19,739 nucleotides of DNA, from the NCBI GenBank assembly GCA_964413525.1, contig CAYPTI010000016.1, forward strand, positions 1-19,739, in the 5' to 3' direction. The notes under the pieces are model-generated. The model had not been told where the DNA came from, did not search any database, and saw only the letters and a program-made list of their open reading frames with translations. Of the stretch, positions 1 through 7,494 are shown piece after piece. The position numbers were made by a program, and so were the translations under genes. Each line of letters opens with the position of its first letter. Positions within the stretch are counted from its first letter, which is position 1. Source of the DNA: CAYPTI01 sp964413525 [NCBI: uncultured bacterium] (lineage in GTDB: Bacteria; T1Sed10-126).

Positions 1-650
1 CGCCAGCGTCCTTCCCCCGAAACCGAACCTTGTTCCGCTCCCAGTCCCTCAAACCGGACGGATCCCCCCGAACCGTCATCAGCAAATTCCACCGAGGCCC
101 TCTCCAGCCGAAACGAAACCTCGTGGCCCACCGTCGCGTCCGTCAGCTGAACCCGTCCGTCCCGCAGGATCACCCGATCCGGATCAAAAACCTCCCGTTC
201 GACGTCCTGACGGTCCGACACGGCGCCCGGTCTTTCCCGCACGGCGTCGATCAGGTCCACCGATCCCTCCTCGTCCCGGCGAATCCACCAGCGATGGCCC
301 CGGACCTCAACGGTCCGAATCCGAACCCGTCCCCGGAGTAAATCCGACCAGGCAAACCCCAGCCGGAGCCGATCCAGCGAACCATACCGACCCGACGATT
401 CATGGTCGGGGGAACCTTCGTCCGCTTCGGGGGGGGCACGAAAGATTGATACGTTCCTCAGGGTGAGGGTTCCCCGGAAGGACAACCGACTTCGCTCGAT
501 CGTGACCCGGCGGTCCAGCACCCGTTCCAGTTGAGTTTCGATCCGTTCAGGTGACACCCGGTATTGAACGTATCCGTACCCGATCGCCAGAACGCCCAGG
601 AAAATCAGCAGCACGCCCAGGACATACACCGTCCATGTTCGATCCGTCAT
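1..650 (-). CDS. AsmA-family envelope protein, N-terminal part (runs off left edge)
   Basis: The minus strand is open from an ATG at 650-648 to the window edge, giving about 216 residues with no stop, so the gene continues to the left. The protein starts with a short charged segment and one hydrophobic helix (about residues 7-27), a typical uncleaved signal anchor. It then shows the AsmA N-terminal pattern: a segment on sequence-related positions 35-60 ending in RGTLTLRNVSIF, then DRLRLGFAWSDLLRGRVRIRTVEVRG, split here as DRLRLGFAWSDLLRG and RVRIRTVEVRG, then a basic-aromatic strand and EEGSVDL. AsmA/TamB-like proteins are inner-membrane anchored and reach across the periplasm; they are linked to lipid transfer and outer-membrane biogenesis. 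The ribosome site is weak (AAGG-rich stretch about 15 nt upstream). It is divergent from the patatin gene. The family call is fairly sure; which AsmA subgroup is unknown because the C-terminus is missing. Confidence 0.72.
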   Translation of the reverse strand, partial: MTDRTWTVYVLGVLLIFLGVLAIGYGYVQYRVSPERIETQLERVLDRRVTIERSRLSFRGTLTLRNVSIFRAPPEADEGSPDHESSGRYGSLDRLRLGFAWSDLLRGRVRIRTVEVRGHRWWIRRDEEGSVDLIDAVRERPGAVSDRQDVEREVFDPDRVILRDGRVQLTDATVGHEVSFRLERASVEFADDGSGGSVRFEGLGAEQGSVSGEGRW

Positions 651-831
651 CAGGTAGCCGGATCCCTTTCCTTTCCGGAAAACCTTCCTGTCCGGAAGTC
701 GAGCGCATCGGGTGAGTAAAATTGTACGGAAACGGGGGAAAGAACAACAGCAGGGACCCTCGTTCGGACCGATCGGATCCTTTCATTCGCGGGCTGGGTC
801 CCTACACTGGGAACCGGATTGGAGGCGGGGT

Positions 832-2058
832 ATGGACTCGGATCAGCCGCCGGTTGACCTGGAGTCGAAGAACAAGGTCGCCCTGAAGCTGCTCGGAGGG
901 AGTGTGCCCAACGTCGGGTTTCAGCTCGGGGTGATCGAGGCGCTCCAGGACCGGGGATTTTCCATCCAGACCGGGGCCCTGGAACCGGGAGAATCCCGCC
1001 GGTACGGATCGACCGTGCTCAACCCCATTATCGGATCCAGCTCGGGGTCCTTTGCCGCCATAGCGGCGGCGATGGGCTACGGACGGGAGGACCTTCTGGG
1101 GAAGACCGGCCGGATCAAGGAATTCACGGAATCGATCCTCAAGGACAGCGTCAACTCGAACCTGTTTTCGTTCCTCAAGCGGTTCTACACCTCGCGGAAA
1201 AAGTACTCCCGGTTAAAGCAGCTCGTCCACAGCGAACCCGCCACCTACGAGCACCTGATCAATACCTATTATCCGCTCTGGAAGATGGACTCCATGGAGA
1301 ACTATCTCCGGGAGGAACTGTTGAACGGCTGCGACTTTGCAACCCTGCGAACCAAGCTGCTTATTCTGGCGGTCACCCAGGAACAGCGCTTGACCGTGAT
1401 CTTCGGGGATGAATCCCGACCCCGGACCGACGACTACAAATTCCAGGCCGGGGTCAAACCCTGGAAGGCCGCCGTCGCCTCCATGTGCCTGCCGCCGTAC
1501 TTTCAACCCTATCGCCTGGAGGATCCCCCCGAGGCGATCATCCCCCCCGGCAGCGATGACGTGGTCATGATCGACGGGGAAGCCCGGGACGCCTTCTCAA
1601 CCGACGCGGCGGAGGAGTCCGGAGCCGACCTGATCATCGTATCCTCCTTCTATCGGGTGATGGAGTATTCACCCGAGCTGGGTCACATCGACGACTACGG
1701 GATCCTCCCGGTGATGCTTCAGGGGCAGGCTCACGGACTCGACGCCCGGAAACTCAACTCCATCCGGAGCCGCCGGCGACGACAGCGGGCCCTCCGGCGG
1801 TTCCGAGAGTACCTGCGGGAACATCACCCCGAGCAGGCCGAGAAAGCCATGGATGAGATGGAAGAAATTCTCGACCTGAGGGAGAACCTGGACGTGATTG
1901 AAATCCAGGCCCAGGAGTACCAGCACGACGAACTCACCTACCCGTACTGGGATCCCTTCACCCTCGATGAGGACGTGCTGAATTTCCTGTTCGACGCCGG
2001 TTACGAGGTGGCGACCTCCACCCTGAACAAACGGCTCCGGTCCACAAGAACGGAGTGA
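832..2058 (+). CDS. Patatin-like phospholipase
   Basis: A 408-residue protein read as a patatin-type serine acyl hydrolase, which uses a Ser-Asp dyad to cleave acyl esters of lipids. A glycine-rich oxyanion-type loop (GGSVPNVGFQLGVIEAL, residues 22-38) is followed by the nucleophile elbow GSSSG (68-72, Ser70) and an Asp in IDGEA (Asp248), where the family normally has DGG or DGA. The order and spacing fit patatins. The C-terminal third has an Arg-rich patch (RSRRRRQRALRR) and a helical acidic stretch with no motif I recognise. The start is the ATG at 832, which has GGAGG at 821-825 with a 6-nt gap; an in-frame GTG at 712 would add 40 residues of unlikely sequence. No signal peptide is visible, so the protein is probably cytoplasmic. 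It is transcribed alone; a possible weak -10 (TACACT) lies at 803-808. The native substrate is unknown. Confidence 0.82.
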   Translation: MDSDQPPVDLESKNKVALKLLGGSVPNVGFQLGVIEALQDRGFSIQTGALEPGESRRYGSTVLNPIIGSSSGSFAAIAAAMGYGREDLLGKTGRIKEFTESILKDSVNSNLFSFLKRFYTSRKKYSRLKQLVHSEPATYEHLINTYYPLWKMDSMENYLREELLNGCDFATLRTKLLILAVTQEQRLTVIFGDESRPRTDDYKFQAGVKPWKAAVASMCLPPYFQPYRLEDPPEAIIPPGSDDVVMIDGEARDAFSTDAAEESGADLIIVSSFYRVMEYSPELGHIDDYGILPVMLQGQAHGLDARKLNSIRSRRRRQRALRRFREYLREHHPEQAEKAMDEMEEILDLRENLDVIEIQAQEYQHDELTYPYWDPFTLDEDVLNFLFDAGYEVATSTLNKRLRSTRTE

Positions 2059-2201
2059 GGTCCCCTCGTCCTTCCGAGCCCGGCCCTCTTCCCGTTCACC
2101 CGGGGCTAAACCGGGACCGCTGAGGAGATCCTCCCGTCGTTCTGACCGCAGTCAGCCGGATTGCCGTGAGTCCGAAAACCCAATCCTGATTCACGAACCG
2201 G

Positions 2202-2230
2202 TGGACAGATCTCCCGACGGTCGATGTAAT
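2202..2230 (+). promoter_or_regulatory. Sigma70-type promoter of the thrC operon
   Basis: TGGACA at 2202-2207 (5 of 6 to the -35 consensus) and TGTAAT at 2225-2230 (5 of 6 to the -10 consensus) are exactly 17 bp apart. Transcription would start near 2237, leaving a leader of about 22 nt that carries the GAAGGAGA ribosome site before the GTG at 2259. This is among the best promoter matches in the window and fits the primary sigma factor encoded at 10282-12051. Confidence 0.65.
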
Positions 2231-2258
2231 TAGGAGCTTCGATGGAAGGAGATTCTTC

Positions 2259-3638
2259 GTGACCGCCTTCAGTGCTTGGTTTGGCTGCGTCAACGATTGT
2301 GACGTCCGCTACGAGTTAACGGAGATCGTGTACCGCTGTGAGGAATGCGGGTCCCTGCTGGAGGTCCGGCACGATCTGGACGCCCTGACCGCCCGGGAAC
2401 CCTCCGAGTGGCGCCGGATCTTCGAGGACCGGTACGGCACCACCCGGTGGCCCTATGGAAGCGGGGTCTGGGGGAAGAAGGAGTGGGTCTGCCCCACCGT
2501 GGAGAACGACAACGTGGTCTCCCTCTACGAGGGCAAGACGAACCTGTTCTGGGCCGACGAATTCGGCAAACAGCTCGGCCTCAAGGACCTCTGGGTCAAG
2601 CAGTGCGGCAACAGCCACACCGGATCCTTCAAGGACCTGGGAATGACGGTTCTCGTCAGCATGGTCAACCAGATCATCGCCGAGGGCACCGAGGTTCCCG
2701 CCATCGCCTGCGCCTCCACCGGCGACACGTCCGCCTCCCTGGCGGCCTATTGCGCCGCCGCCGGGCTGCAGGCCATCGTCATCCTTCCCCAGGACAAGAT
2801 CACTCCGGCCCAGCTTATCCAGCCCATCGCCAACAACGCCCTGACCCTGTCGCTGGACACCGATTTCGACGGCTGCATGGAAATCGTCCAGAAACTGACC
2901 ACCGAACACAACATTTACCTGGCCAACTCGATGAATTCCCTCCGGATCGAGGGGCAAAAAACCATCAGCTACGAGATCGCCCAGGAGTTCAAGTGGGAAC
3001 CGGTGGACAACATCATCATCCCGGGCGGGAACCTGGGCAACGTCTCCGCCCTCGGGAAGGGATTCCGGGAAATGAACCGGGCCGGCATCATTGACTGGAA
3101 ACCCCGCATCATCTGCGCCCAGGCCGAACGGGCCAACCCGCTCTACCGGAGTTACCAGAACGATTTTGAGTCTTTTGAACCGGTCAAAGCCGGCGAAACC
3201 GCCGCCTCCGCCATCCAGATCGGGGACCCGGTCAGCATCGAAAAAGCCATCGACGTACTGAAGGAATTCGACGGCATCGTCGAACAGGCCTCCGAGGACG
3301 AACTGTCCAACGCGGCCGCCTGGGCCGATCAGACCGGGCTGTTTTCCTGTCCTCACACCGGGGTCGCGCTGGCCGCCCTGATCAAGCTGACCAACCGGGA
3401 GGTTATCCGGCCCGACGAACGCACCGTGGTTATCTCCACCGCCACCGGATTGAAGTTCACCGACTTTAAAATTGGCTACCAGGAAGACACACTGGACGGG
3501 GTCGAACCGCAGTTTCGCAACACCCCGGTGGAGTCCCCGGCGGATTTTGACGAAGTACGCAACCGGCTGTTCGATGCCCTGGAACGGCGGGAACAACAAA
3601 AAAAAGAGGCGTTGGATACATGGAACCGGATGAACTGA
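2259..3638 (+). CDS. thrC: Threonine synthase (zinc-ribbon type)
   Basis: Fold-type II PLP enzyme of 459 residues that converts O-phosphohomoserine to threonine and phosphate in the cytoplasm, the last step of threonine synthesis. The N-terminus has a four-cysteine zinc ribbon (Cys10, Cys14, Cys27, Cys30), as in the threonine synthases that carry such a domain. The PLP lysine lies in SHTGSFKDLG (Lys125), the serine-rich region CASTGDTSASLAAY follows, and the phosphate-binding loop is PGGNLGN (255-261). NPLYRSY and the C-terminal SCPHTGVALAAL block are also conserved family features. The start is the GTG at 2259 behind GAAGGAGA. The gene is first in a probable operon: the next gene starts 19 nt before its stop codon, suggesting translational coupling. 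The acidic composition matches the rest of the window. The identification is firm. Confidence 0.93.
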   Translation: MTAFSAWFGCVNDCDVRYELTEIVYRCEECGSLLEVRHDLDALTAREPSEWRRIFEDRYGTTRWPYGSGVWGKKEWVCPTVENDNVVSLYEGKTNLFWADEFGKQLGLKDLWVKQCGNSHTGSFKDLGMTVLVSMVNQIIAEGTEVPAIACASTGDTSASLAAYCAAAGLQAIVILPQDKITPAQLIQPIANNALTLSLDTDFDGCMEIVQKLTTEHNIYLANSMNSLRIEGQKTISYEIAQEFKWEPVDNIIIPGGNLGNVSALGKGFREMNRAGIIDWKPRIICAQAERANPLYRSYQNDFESFEPVKAGETAASAIQIGDPVSIEKAIDVLKEFDGIVEQASEDELSNAAAWADQTGLFSCPHTGVALAALIKLTNREVIRPDERTVVISTATGLKFTDFKIGYQEDTLDGVEPQFRNTPVESPADFDEVRNRLFDALERREQQKKEALDTWNRMN

Positions 3639-4807
3639 CGGCCAAACTCGGCACCCTGGGGGTCCACGCCGGGGAGGAGGATCCGCGGCCCAACCGGGAG
3701 ATCACCACGCCGGTCAGCCTGACCTCCACCTACCAGTTTGAATCCATGGAGGAAGTCGAACAGTACATCACCGGCAAGAAACACCACCACGAATACGGGC
3801 GCTACGGCAACCCCACCCGTCAGGTGGCCTCCGAGAAACTCCGCGCCCTCGAGGACGCCGGGGCCTGCCTCATGACGGCCTCCGGCATGAGCGCCATCAC
3901 CACCACCCTGTTCACGCTGCTCTCCGAAGGAGATCACGTGGTGGCCACCGACGACATTTACAAGAAAACACTGTACTTCCTGAAATACGACCTGAAGCGG
4001 TTCGGGATCGAAACCACCTTCGTGGACGCTGGCAACACCGAGGCTCTCCGGGACGCCATCCAGGAGAACACCACGATCCTGTTCTCCGAATCCCCCACCA
4101 ATCCGTTCCTGAACGTGGTCGACCTGGAACGGCTGACGGAGATCGCGGACGAGCACGGCCTGAAGACGATCATCGACGGGACCTTCGCTCCGCCGACCAA
4201 TCAGCGGCCCCTCGAACTGGGGGTCGACCTCGTGATCCATTCCAACACCAAGTACCTTGGCGGCCACAACGACCTGATCTCCGGGGCCGTGCTGGGCTCC
4301 TTCCCTCAGGTCGAACGGATCCGGGAAATGCACCACACCCTGGGCGCCGTGGCCGACCCCCACAGCTGCTACCTCCTGATCCGGGGGTTAAAAACCTTCG
4401 AGGCCCGGATGCGTCACATCAACCAAAGCGCCCTTCAGGTGGCCGAGTTCCTCGAATCCCATCCCGCGGTGGAAACCGTCTTTTACCCGGGACTTCCCTC
4501 CCACCCCCAGCACGAGGTCGCAAGCAGACTGATGGACGGATACGGAGGTGTGATCAGCTTCCTCCTGAAGGGAGAACTCGAGGAGGCCCGGCAACTCCTG
4601 AACTCCCTGAACTACATCAAGATCGCTCCCAGCCTGGGCGGCGTCGAATCGTTGATCACCCACCCGGCCACGGTCTCCTATTACGACTTTCCCGAGGAAG
4701 AACGACTCGAACAGGGCATCACCAATTCCCTTATACGCCTCTCCGTCGGCATGGAGAACACCGACGATCTGATCGCGGACCTCGACCGGTCCTTACCCGA
4801 CGGATAA
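3620..4807 (+). CDS. Cystathionine gamma-synthase/gamma-lyase family PLP enzyme
   Basis: A 395-residue Cys/Met-metabolism PLP enzyme. The PLP lysine is Lys211 in [12 protein letters not shown], and the N-terminal phosphate-binding block YGRYGNPTR and the block ASGMSAIT are present, as is the C-terminal SLGGVESL signature followed by [10 protein letters not shown]. Such enzymes either join an activated homoserine to cysteine (gamma-synthase, methionine branch) or split cystathionine (gamma-lyase, cysteine branch); these cannot be told apart safely by eye. The ATG at 3620 overlaps the end of thrC by 19 nt, so the two products are probably made together. Because threonine synthase consumes O-phosphohomoserine, a synthase working at the same branch point is the more attractive role, but that is inference. 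The next gene starts 18 nt downstream. Confidence 0.88.
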   Translation: MEPDELTAKLGTLGVHAGEEDPRPNREITTPVSLTSTYQFESMEEVEQYITGKKHHHEYGRYGNPTRQVASEKLRALEDAGACLMTASGMSAITTTLFTLLSEGDHVVATDDIYKKTLYFLKYDLKRFGIETTFVDAGNTEALRDAIQENTTILFSESPTNPFLNVVDLERLTEIADEHGLKTIIDGTFAPPTNQRPLELGVDLVIHSNTKYLGGHNDLISGAVLGSFPQVERIREMHHTLGAVADPHSCYLLIRGLKTFEARMRHINQSALQVAEFLESHPAVETVFYPGLPSHPQHEVASRLMDGYGGVISFLLKGELEEARQLLNSLNYIKIAPSLGGVESLITHPATVSYYDFPEEERLEQGITNSLIRLSVGMENTDDLIADLDRSLPDG

Positions 4808-4825
4808 CCCCCCGGGAGAATTCCC

Positions 4826-5194
4826 ATGACCCAGACGTTCTCACTGGAAACGGATTCGGAAACCGTTCGAATATCCCTTACGGAGGAAGCCGCCCGGGAA
4901 CTCGAACCGGTGCTGCCTCTGAATTCCCGGGTCTCCACCTGGGGAGACGAGATCTACTTCGCCGTTCCGATCGAGCTTACCTCCGGTGAAACGACCATGG
5001 ACCTCCACGTCGGCGACGTGGCCTTCTGGCCGGAAGGCCGGGCGCTCTGCCTGTTCTTCGGACCGACCCCCCTGAGCGAGGGCGACGAACCCCGGCCCGC
5101 GGACGATGTCGTCCGGATCGGAACCATCGAATCCGATCCGTCAAACCTCCGGACCATCGAAGCGGGCGAGTCGGTTACCCTCCGGACCTCCTGA
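4826..5194 (+). CDS. Small cyclophilin-like fold protein
   Basis: A 122-residue protein that matches the cyclophilin-like family typified by Thermotoga TM1367 (Pfam Cyclophil_like, DUF369). Visible family features are the NSRVSTWGDEIYFAVP segment in the first half and VGDVAFWPEGRALCLFFGPTP in the middle, both very typical. These proteins have the cyclophilin barrel but lack the usual proline-isomerase active site, and their function is not settled. The ATG follows a GGGAGAA ribosome site, and the gene begins 18 nt after the PLP enzyme with no promoter between, so it is probably the third gene of the thrC operon. There is no signal peptide or membrane segment, so it is cytoplasmic. The link to amino-acid metabolism rests only on position. 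Confidence 0.75.
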   Translation: MTQTFSLETDSETVRISLTEEAARELEPVLPLNSRVSTWGDEIYFAVPIELTSGETTMDLHVGDVAFWPEGRALCLFFGPTPLSEGDEPRPADDVVRIGTIESDPSNLRTIEAGESVTLRTS

Positions 5195-5226
5195 GCCTGT
5201 TTCCCGTCCAGCCGAATCGAATCACC

Positions 5227-5254
5227 TTGAGGATTCCCCGATGGGGTGCATAAT
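5227..5254 (+). promoter_or_regulatory. Putative sigma70-type promoter for the CBS-domain gene
   Basis: TTGAGG (5227-5232) and CATAAT (5249-5254) are separated by 16 bp, with a TG directly before the -10 box. The predicted start near 5261 gives a leader of about 32 nt containing the ribosome site before the ATG at 5293. It suggests that the CBS gene is transcribed separately from the thrC operon. Confidence 0.55.
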
Positions 5255-5292
5255 GAAAACCAAATATCAAATGATCCGGAGGGAACGAATCC

Positions 5293-5727
5293 ATGCGGAA
5301 GCCCACCATCGGGTCCATCATGATCGAGGACATCGTGACCGTTGACGCCGACTCGACGGTGGCCGAGGCGGCTCGGATCCTGCGGGAGGCAAACGTCGGA
5401 TCTCTGCTGGTAGGGGATCCCCCCGACTACGACGGAATCCTCTCCGAACGGGACATCGTCTACAAGGCGGTCGCCGAAAACCGGAACCCCGACCGGCTCA
5501 CCGCGGACGACATTATGACCCGGGACATTACGTACGCCTACGAAAACGACCCGATCGACGAAAGCTACGAACTCATGATTGACAACGGGTTCCGGCATCT
5601 TCCGATCAAAAACAACCGGGAGGAAACCGTCGGGATCGTGTCCATACGGAGCCTCTTTTCCCACCGGGACGAAACCAGTCAGTTCCGGATCGAACAGCTT
5701 CAAAAATACATCCGCGGCGAACGGTAA
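5293..5727 (+). CDS. Two-CBS-domain protein
   Basis: A 144-residue protein made almost entirely of a tandem CBS pair (Bateman module). The first repeat spans about residues 9-60 (IMIEDIVTVDADSTVAEAARIL then NVGSLLVGD and GILSERDIV), and the second about 73-122 (DIMTRDITYAYENDPIDESYELM is the same pattern, then GFRHLPIKNN and VGIVSIRSLF). Both keep the Gly-hydrophobic and SERD/SIRS elements that in this family bind adenosine ligands such as AMP, ATP or NADH. No catalytic domain is attached, so it is probably a cytoplasmic nucleotide sensor acting on an unknown partner. The ATG follows a CGGAGGGAA ribosome site. The downstream FNR gene is 81 nt away on the same strand, and co-transcription is possible but not certain. 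Confidence 0.87.
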   Translation: MRKPTIGSIMIEDIVTVDADSTVAEAARILREANVGSLLVGDPPDYDGILSERDIVYKAVAENRNPDRLTADDIMTRDITYAYENDPIDESYELMIDNGFRHLPIKNNREETVGIVSIRSLFSHRDETSQFRIEQLQKYIRGER

Positions 5728-5808
5728 CCCCGGTCCCACCTTTCCAAACCCACCTCGTTCAATATCCTTTTGTGTTCATCAATCATCTTCCCGGAAAGCA
5801 GGGTTCCC

Positions 5809-6771
5809 ATGAAACTCGAACGAGACATTCACCTCAACCTCGTTACGCCAAAAGAACCCCACGAAGGGACGGTTGTCGAAACCACCCTTCTCACCGATTC
5901 AAGCAGCCCTCATTTTACCCGCCACGTGGTCGTGGACATCGGGGGCAGCGATCTTGAGGGAATGTTTAACGCCGGACAGGCCTTCGGGGTCATCCCGGAG
6001 TGGGAACACACCGTCGACTACAACGACACCCAAATTACGAGCACCGACCGCAAGCTCCGTCTTTACTCCATTGCGTCTCCGACGGCCGGCGAACAGGGCG
6101 ATGGGAAACTGATCTCCACCCCCGTCAAACGGGTGTTTGACGAGCACAGGGACAACCATACGACGTTCCTGGGGGCCTGCTCCAACTACCTGTGTGACCT
6201 CCAGGTGGGCGACCCGGTGAAGGTGACGGGACCCACGGGACGTCACTTTCTTCTGCCCGACCGGGACGATCGGGACGGATACAACTACGTGTTTCTCGCG
6301 ACCGGAACCGGGATCGCTCCCTTCCGGGGAATGCTGATGGAGCTTCTGGACCAGGAGGTCGACTGCCGGGTGGATCTGATCCTGGGCGTGCCGTACTCCA
6401 CCGACGTACTCTACGGGGAGTACTTCCGACAAATGGACGACCAACACGATCACTTCCGGTTCATGGAAGCCATCAGTCGCCAGCAGACAACCGACGACGG
6501 TCGGAAAATGTACGTTCAGGAACGAATGCTGGACCAGCGGGACCGGTTCGAGTCGCTGCTCAACGACGAGAACACGCTGGTTTACATCTGCGGCATGGAA
6601 GGGATGGAAACCGGAATTTACAAGGTCTTCCTGCAGCTCGGGGCCGAGGAACTCCTGTCCACCGTCCCCGACTCCATCCGGGACCTCGACCTGGACGAAG
6701 CCAGCGGCCGGGAGGACCCGTTCTCCAAGGTCCGACCCAACAAGGACCGCGTCAAAGTGGAAGTGTACTGA
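5809..6771 (+). CDS. Ferredoxin-NADP+ reductase, plant/cyanobacterial (plastidic) type
   Basis: A 320-residue flavoenzyme that exchanges electrons between ferredoxin or flavodoxin and NADP(H). FAD-domain motifs are KLRLYSIAS (Arg84, Tyr86, Ser87) and GACSNYLCDL (Cys124, Ser125). The NADP domain has the pyrophosphate loop TGTGIAPFRG (165-174) and YICGMEGME (Cys261). It ends in VEVY with a terminal Tyr320, the residue that stacks on the flavin in plastidic enzymes. The central block KLRLYSIAS followed by LISTPVKRV, and GPTGRHFLLP, also match plastidic rather than E. coli Fpr-type FNRs. The start is the ATG at 5809 with GGAAAG upstream; an in-frame GTG at 5770 is possible but lacks a ribosome site. 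No transit, membrane or linker domain is visible, so it is soluble. No ferredoxin gene lies nearby. Its stop codon abuts the stop of the next, convergent gene. Confidence 0.92.
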   Translation: MKLERDIHLNLVTPKEPHEGTVVETTLLTDSSSPHFTRHVVVDIGGSDLEGMFNAGQAFGVIPEWEHTVDYNDTQITSTDRKLRLYSIASPTAGEQGDGKLISTPVKRVFDEHRDNHTTFLGACSNYLCDLQVGDPVKVTGPTGRHFLLPDRDDRDGYNYVFLATGTGIAPFRGMLMELLDQEVDCRVDLILGVPYSTDVLYGEYFRQMDDQHDHFRFMEAISRQQTTDDGRKMYVQERMLDQRDRFESLLNDENTLVYICGMEGMETGIYKVFLQLGAEELLSTVPDSIRDLDLDEASGREDPFSKVRPNKDRVKVEVY

Positions 6772-6996
6772 TCACAGGCTGCACTCCTCCGCCTCAACCT
6801 CCGTTACGTCAACCTCCAGCGAGTCGATGTCCACGTAACTGCAGGGACAGTACTCGATTTGATACAGAATTTGTTGTTTCAGACGCTCCAGGGCTTCCCG
6901 GCGGGACGCTCCCGTGGACAGGGCATCCTCCACGTCCTCGCACCGCGCCAGGTAGGTCCCGTCCGGACAGCGTTCCAGCACCACGTCGTAACTCAT
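6772..6996 (-). CDS. Orphan HicB-like small protein
   Basis: A 74-residue protein beginning SYDVVLERCPDGTYLARCED, then a Thr/Ser-Arg-Arg-Glu-Ala-Leu turn and helix. This beta-beta-alpha pattern is that of the HicB/UPF0150 (DUF1902-like) fold seen in HicB antitoxins. There is no HicA toxin gene next to it and no DNA-binding extension, so an antitoxin role is not supported. It has five cysteines, including a CPC pair after the helix, which is unusual for this family. The ATG at 6996 is preferred over upstream starts; GGGAGG lies about 13 nt before it, a long gap. Its last codon touches the FNR stop on the other strand (6771/6772). A possible promoter lies at 7078-7105. Function unknown. Confidence 0.6.
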   Translation of the reverse strand: MSYDVVLERCPDGTYLARCEDVEDALSTGASRREALERLKQQILYQIEYCPCSYVDIDSLEVDVTEVEAEECSL

Positions 6997-7077
6997 AAAA
7001 GCGAACCCGCCTCCCGACGCTCCGGTTCGTTCTCTGTAACGGTTTCGACCCCGATTCCCCGAACCCAACGTACGACC

Positions 7078-7105
7078 ATTCTATAACGTGTCCGGAGGGG
7101 ACCAA
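7078..7105 (-). promoter_or_regulatory. Possible promoter for the HicB-like gene
   Basis: On the minus strand TTGGTC (7105-7100) is followed after 16 bp by TAGAAT (7083-7078), which is 5 of 6 to the -10 consensus. The -35 box is poor (3 of 6). The leader would be about 75 nt. The remainder of the 282-nt gap between 6997 and 7278 shows no gene, RNA or repeat that I can support, and no clear promoter for dodecin. Confidence 0.3.
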
Positions 7106-7278
7106 CCGGACCGATCGGGATCATCGAACGGTTCTGGCCTTGACGACCGATCAGATCCTGCCATGCTTCAACCATGGTTTGACGCCGTCGGGAGGTCCGA
7201 CCAGAAATCATCCGGCTTCGTTCGTAACCCGAAGAAAACGAACCCTCAAGCCGCATTCTATCAGGGAGGTTGGTCGCA

Positions 7279-7485
7279 ATGAGCGACGACGTATACAAGA
7301 AAATCGAGGTCATCGGCACCTCGACGCGGTCGGTAACGGACGCGATCGAAAACGCCGTCGACAAGGCGCGCGAATCCATCGACGATCTCCGATGGTACGA
7401 GGTGACCGAAGCCCGCGGGTTGATCGAGGGCGACGAGGTCGAACACCAGGTGAGCATCAAGGTCGGCTTCAACGTCAAGTCCTGA
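7279..7485 (+). CDS. Dodecin, flavin-storage protein
   Basis: A 68-residue protein that matches dodecins, small cytoplasmic proteins assembling as hollow dodecamers that bind flavin pairs and buffer free riboflavin, FMN or FAD. The family pattern is clear: VYKKIEVIGTST at the N-terminus, a helix with AIENAVDKA, then DLRWYEVTEARG and a final strand VSIKVGF. Trp39 sits in the position of the tryptophan that sandwiches the flavin. The start is the ATG at 7279 with AGGGAGG at 7263-7269; an in-frame ATG nine nt upstream (at 7270) is too close to the ribosome site. The stop lies 9 nt from the stop of the convergent pgi gene. It neighbours a flavoprotein gene (FNR), although on a separate transcript. 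Confidence 0.9.
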   Translation: MSDDVYKKIEVIGTSTRSVTDAIENAVDKARESIDDLRWYEVTEARGLIEGDEVEHQVSIKVGFNVKS

Positions 7486-7494
7486 CGCCGGATT

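Noticed and set aside
712-831. GTG at 712 as start of the patatin gene
   Set aside because: The ATG at 832 has GGAGG at ideal spacing, and the extension is low-complexity basic sequence with no match.
2316-3599. A 427-codon open frame on the minus strand opposite threonine synthase
   Set aside because: It has no family motifs, is rich in Gly/Val/Asp as expected from reading the complement of G+C-rich codons, and is fully inside a firmly identified gene.
6772-6996. A HicAB toxin-antitoxin system
   Set aside because: No HicA-like gene is found on either strand within several hundred bases; neighbours are FNR and dodecin.
6997-7278. A tRNA or small RNA in the gap before dodecin, because of a GGTTTCGACCCC stretch
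   Set aside because: No cloverleaf arms or acceptor pairing could be drawn around it.
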